DNA of 8,252 nt from Robiginitomaculum sp. Its GTDB lineage: Bacteria > Pseudomonadota > Alphaproteobacteria > Caulobacterales > Maricaulaceae. How positions within the stretch are numbered: the stretch's first letter is position 1; each line of letters opens with the position of its first letter. The stretch covers positions 8,780 to 17,031 of the forward strand of contig NVVU01000040.1 of NCBI GenBank assembly GCA_002733485.1. The letters run 5' to 3'. The position numbers and the translations under genes are program-made. The notes under the pieces are model-generated. The model made no database searches. It saw only the letters and a program-made list of their open reading frames with translations, and was not told the origin of the DNA. This document shows, piece by piece, positions 6,130-8,252 of the stretch.

Positions 6130-6163
6130 GACATGAACAATATTCAAACGCGAGGGCGAACAC

Positions 6164-6820
6164 ATGGCAGTAAACGTGAATGATCAAAGCCGCAAAGGCG
6201 TTACCGTCGTCAACCATCCGCTGGTCCAGCACAAATTAAGCCTGATGCGCCGCCGGGAAAAAAGCACCGCCGAGTTTCGCGCGCTGCTGGAAGAAACCGC
6301 CATGTTGCTGGGCTATGAAGCGATGAAGGACCTGCCCACGGAATTGCGCGAAATTGAAACCCCGATCTGCAAGACGCAGGCCCCGGTGCTGGCGGGTAAA
6401 AAACTCTGCTTCGTGTCCATTTTGCGCGCTGGCGAAGGCCTGCTGGGGGCGATGCTGCATCTGGTACCCTCGGCACGGGTTGGCCATGTGGGTCTTTATC
6501 GTGACGAAGAAACCCTGAAACCGGTGGAATATCTGGTGAAAATGCCAAAAGACATGGCCGAGCGCACCGTGATCGCGCTGGATCCGATGCTGGCGACTGG
6601 CAATTCGGCGATTGCCGCCATTGACCGGATCAAGGAAGCCGGGGCGCGTGATGTGCGTTTTGTGTGTCTGTTATCGGCCCCGCCGGGGATTGAAAACCTG
6701 CGCCGTGCGCACCCCGATGTGCCGATTATCACCGCCTCTATTGATGAAAAACTGAACGATAATGGCTTTATCGTTCCCGGTCTTGGCGACGCTGGTGACC
6801 GGTTGTTTGGTACAAAATAA
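6164..6820 (+). CDS. upp: Uracil phosphoribosyltransferase
   Basis: Cytosolic pyrimidine-salvage enzyme that converts uracil and PRPP to UMP and diphosphate. At 218 residues it is slightly longer than the usual ~208 because of a short N-terminal extension before VTVVNHPLVQHKLSLMR (13-29), the conserved family N-terminus. SILRAGEGLL (85-94) lines the active site, the PRPP-binding loop is ALDPMLATGNSA (138-149; Asn where E. coli has a second Gly), and the uracil-binding C-terminal region is GFIVPGLGDAGDRLFGT (201-217). GAGGG at 6152-6156, 7 nt before the ATG, fixes the start. It lies 67 bp after ubiB with an inverted repeat between, so it may be a separate unit or a regulated extension of the ubi operon. 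No transporter gene (uraA) is adjacent in the window. It converges with the next gene at a 17-bp spacer with no visible terminator. Confidence 0.98.
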   Translation: MAVNVNDQSRKGVTVVNHPLVQHKLSLMRRREKSTAEFRALLEETAMLLGYEAMKDLPTELREIETPICKTQAPVLAGKKLCFVSILRAGEGLLGAMLHLVPSARVGHVGLYRDEETLKPVEYLVKMPKDMAERTVIALDPMLATGNSAIAAIDRIKEAGARDVRFVCLLSAPPGIENLRRAHPDVPIITASIDEKLNDNGFIVPGLGDAGDRLFGTK

Positions 6821-6837
6821 GTCAAATTTAACTGATC

Positions 6838-7539
6838 TTAATTACCACCCTGATTGTTTTCATTGCGTCGCAGTGAGGCAACCAGCGCCTGCAAATCCTG
6901 TTGGGCGCGCCGCGTGGCTTCGGCCATGTGGGCCTGTGCCTCAGGGGTGATGTCAAAGCTGCCGTCGGCATTGCGAGTAATGCCGGTATTGCCTTGTGCC
7001 GGGAGGGTATCGGGGGCCTGTTCGGGTACTGCCTTTGCGCCGGCACTGGCGACCAGTTGTGCCCTTTTGTTCAATAGTGAGGCCACCCGTGAGCCTTGCT
7101 CCTTTTCTTTCGCACTCAGGGGTTTTCCTATTCTTTTAGCCGTTGGCAGTTTACGGGCAACATTGGCAGGCCGGGCCCTTGAGGCTTTGCCCTTGACGCC
7201 TGACAGGACCACCAGACGGGTGATTTTTCGACTTCCATCATCATTGGCAATGGTTTGAAATGCATAATCGGAATTACGCAAAAGGCGGCGCAGCACGGTA
7301 TCCAGACTGCCCTCATAAACGCCGGTAATTATGGGGTTTTCCACCAGTTTGGCGGTGCCGCTGACTTTAATGCCGACGGATTTGGAAATCGCATTCAGAA
7401 TTCCCGTCAATGGCTCATTTTGGGCGTCAACATGCCATCCAGTATCCTGGGCGGTGATTTTTACGTCTGCTTGTGCGGTGGTGTAGGTAAACACAGCACA
7501 AAGAGCGCCAAGGCCTATTGGTTTTAGCCAGTTCTTCAT
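6838..7539 (-). CDS. Exported protein with STN-like (secretin/TonB N-terminal) domain
   Basis: A 233-residue protein with a clear signal peptide: K2 and K6, a hydrophobic core (about 8-18), then TTAQA with likely cleavage after A24, so it is periplasmic or secreted. Residues about 35-113 follow the STN domain pattern: an N-terminal strand, 'PLTGILNAISKSVGIKV' (helix then strand, 43-59), 'PIITGVYEGSLDTVLRRLL' (69-87), then a 'DYAFQ...ITRLVVLS' strand. STN domains occur in secretins (PilQ, GspD relatives), FpvA-type TonB receptors and FecR-like regulators, but no secretin or barrel domain follows here. Instead there is a basic, Lys/Arg-rich linker (about 114-160), a Pro/Ala-rich part, a helix 'TPEAQAHMAEATRRAQQDLQALVASLRR' split by my reading across about 199-227, and an Asn/Gly-rich tail. 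GGAG 8 nt upstream sets the start. The function is unknown. A periplasmic adaptor or pilot-like partner is speculation. The gene upstream on the same strand is 147 bp away, so an operon is uncertain. Confidence 0.84.
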   Translation of the reverse strand: MKNWLKPIGLGALCAVFTYTTAQADVKITAQDTGWHVDAQNEPLTGILNAISKSVGIKVSGTAKLVENPIITGVYEGSLDTVLRRLLRNSDYAFQTIANDDGSRKITRLVVLSGVKGKASRARPANVARKLPTAKRIGKPLSAKEKEQGSRVASLLNKRAQLVASAGAKAVPEQAPDTLPAQGNTGITRNADGSFDITPEAQAHMAEATRRAQQDLQALVASLRRNENNQGGN

Positions 7540-7686
7540 GGGTATTTCTCCGCCTTACATTCCTGCACCAAAGGGGGGCAGGGCATTAGAGCCATAATAA
7601 ATAGCATAGAATTCACATCACACTACCATCGTACCCTCGGTAAGATGACGCCACAATGAACGTAAAACCGGAATGTCTGCTATGCG

Positions 7687-8252
7687 TTAAGGGGCGCTAC
7701 GCACGGCAACTGAGGTGGCACCGCGCAGTACTGCCCCTTCTTTGAAGCGGGCAAATATGCGTTTTCGTGCAAAGTCAGCCATAATTGTGGCGGTTTCGGT
7801 GACAAAAAATGAGAACGTCGCCGTTTCATCTTTTGCCAGCGTCTTGCTTACCGAAGCGGATGGAGAGGCCAGACAGGCTGCCGTTGCCGGGTCCGTTTCG
7901 CAAACGGTCACGGTTGCGGTAACGCCAGAGCTGGGTTCACCCGTAACGGTAACGGTACCAGCTGCGCCAATATTGCTGACGGAAACGCTGAACGCGCCGG
8001 TACCACCGCCGGTTTCAACAATGCCCGGGACCACCGCAGCGGCAAGGGCGATAACATCCATAACCGCACCAGATTCAGCAACAAAAGATAGTGTGTTGAG
8101 GCCCGGTATGGATTCAGCTGACTGGCGATTGGTACAGGAAAATTCAATAGCCAGATCGGCACCGGTAAAGGTGTCCGAAGCCAAAGTAGGAATAAAGCCC
8201 GCATAGGTGGTACCCGGGGTGATGGCAAAGGTGAAATTTTGTACCCCGCCGC
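7687..8252 (-). CDS. Beta-strand-rich exported protein, C-terminal part (5' end outside window)
   Basis: The frame is open from the right edge to a TAA at 7687-7689, giving about 187 visible residues. A TTG at 8182-8184 could be mistaken for a start, but the frame continues upstream with the same kind of sequence (FTFAITPGTTYAGFIP). The composition is rich in Ala, Val, Thr, Ser and Gly with alternating hydrophobic residues, as in Ig-like or beta-sandwich domains. It includes 'FSVSVSNIGAAGTVTVTGEP', a cysteine pair (TVCETDPATAACL) likely to form a disulfide, and the ending 'RIFARFKEGAVLRGATSVAVRSAP'. A 'CxTNP...CL...' segment followed by 'RxFxRFK...RGxTSVAVR' resembles the C-terminal units of large extracellular beta-strand proteins in alphaproteobacteria, recalled from memory and not searched. 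The cysteines and absence of charged helices suggest a periplasmic or surface location. Adhesin-like or structural roles are possible, but no function can be assigned. Nothing resembling a sorting or autotransporter domain is seen at the C-terminus. Confidence 0.78.
   Translation of the reverse strand, partial: GGVQNFTFAITPGTTYAGFIPTLASDTFTGADLAIEFSCTNRQSAESIPGLNTLSFVAESGAVMDVIALAAAVVPGIVETGGGTGAFSVSVSNIGAAGTVTVTGEPSSGVTATVTVCETDPATAACLASPSASVSKTLAKDETATFSFFVTETATIMADFARKRIFARFKEGAVLRGATSVAVRSAP

Noticed and set aside
7632..7642. TACC-CTC-GGTA hairpin downstream of the right-edge gene
   Set aside because: A 4-bp stem without a T run is too weak to call a terminator.
7540..7686. Promoter for the STN-like gene (TTGTGG, 17 bp, TACGAT on the minus strand)
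   Set aside because: Only 3 and 4 of 6 bases match the consensus hexamers; similar pairs occur by chance, so it was not listed as a feature.
7715..8206. Long plus-strand open frame opposite the right-edge gene
   Set aside because: The complementary frame runs through the window edge and has strand-alternating, cysteine-paired sequence with a family-like ending; the plus frame has no ribosome site and looks like an antisense shadow.
1..8252. Mobile element, phage, CRISPR, toxin-antitoxin or defence system
   Set aside because: No transposase, integrase, phage structural gene, spaced repeats or recognisable toxin/antitoxin pair is visible; the only insertion-like sign is the direct repeat around the hydrolase.

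Overview
The window looks like a piece of an alphaproteobacterial chromosome. Three things point that way: a perfect GTTC-N7-GTTC box (the alphaproteobacterial form of the LexA/SOS operator) in front of a Y-family polymerase; the divergent mutM / ubiE-ubiB arrangement typical of this class; and a Fpg zinc finger of the CX4C...CX2C type common there. The genus cannot be named from this sequence. The DNA is moderately GC-rich throughout and no stretch stands out as obviously foreign. No tRNA, rRNA, CRISPR array, IS element or phage gene is visible.

Layout. (1) 1-501, +: the C-terminal part of a TPR-like protein cut by the left edge. (2) 502-2015, +: a leader with a LexA box and a TATAAT -10 element, then a 441-residue translesion polymerase of the 'ImpB/MucB/SamB' DinB-like family with intact catalytic residues and a beta-clamp-like motif. 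(3) 2016-2872: an exported alpha/beta hydrolase gene enclosed by two direct copies of a 67-bp sequence. The left copy is the 3' end of the polymerase gene. The right copy is an eroded, non-coding duplicate lying exactly between the hydrolase stop and the mutM stop. (4) 2873-3715, -: mutM (Fpg glycosylase), convergent with the hydrolase. (5) 3716-6096: a very short, strongly palindromic divergent region, then ubiE and ubiB, two ubiquinone-biosynthesis genes 3 bp apart. (6) 6097-6820, +: a perfect 8-bp inverted repeat, then upp (uracil salvage). (7) 6838-7539, -: a small exported protein with a secretin/TonB N-terminal (STN)-like domain. (8) 7687-8252, -: the C-terminal end of a probably large beta-strand-rich exported protein, cut by the right edge.

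Functionally, two genes serve DNA-damage tolerance and repair (SOS-type polymerase, 8-oxoguanine repair), two serve respiratory quinone synthesis, one serves pyrimidine salvage, and three (hydrolase, STN protein, right-edge protein) are envelope or secreted proteins of unknown role. Most of the window is ordinary housekeeping DNA, and I do not see a convincing new multi-gene system. The observation most worth following is the duplicated, decayed polymerase 3' end that brackets the hydrolase gene. It reads like the scar of an insertion or duplication between two formerly neighbouring convergent genes. The SOS box, the palindromic mutM/ubiE spacer and the two unexplained exported proteins come next.
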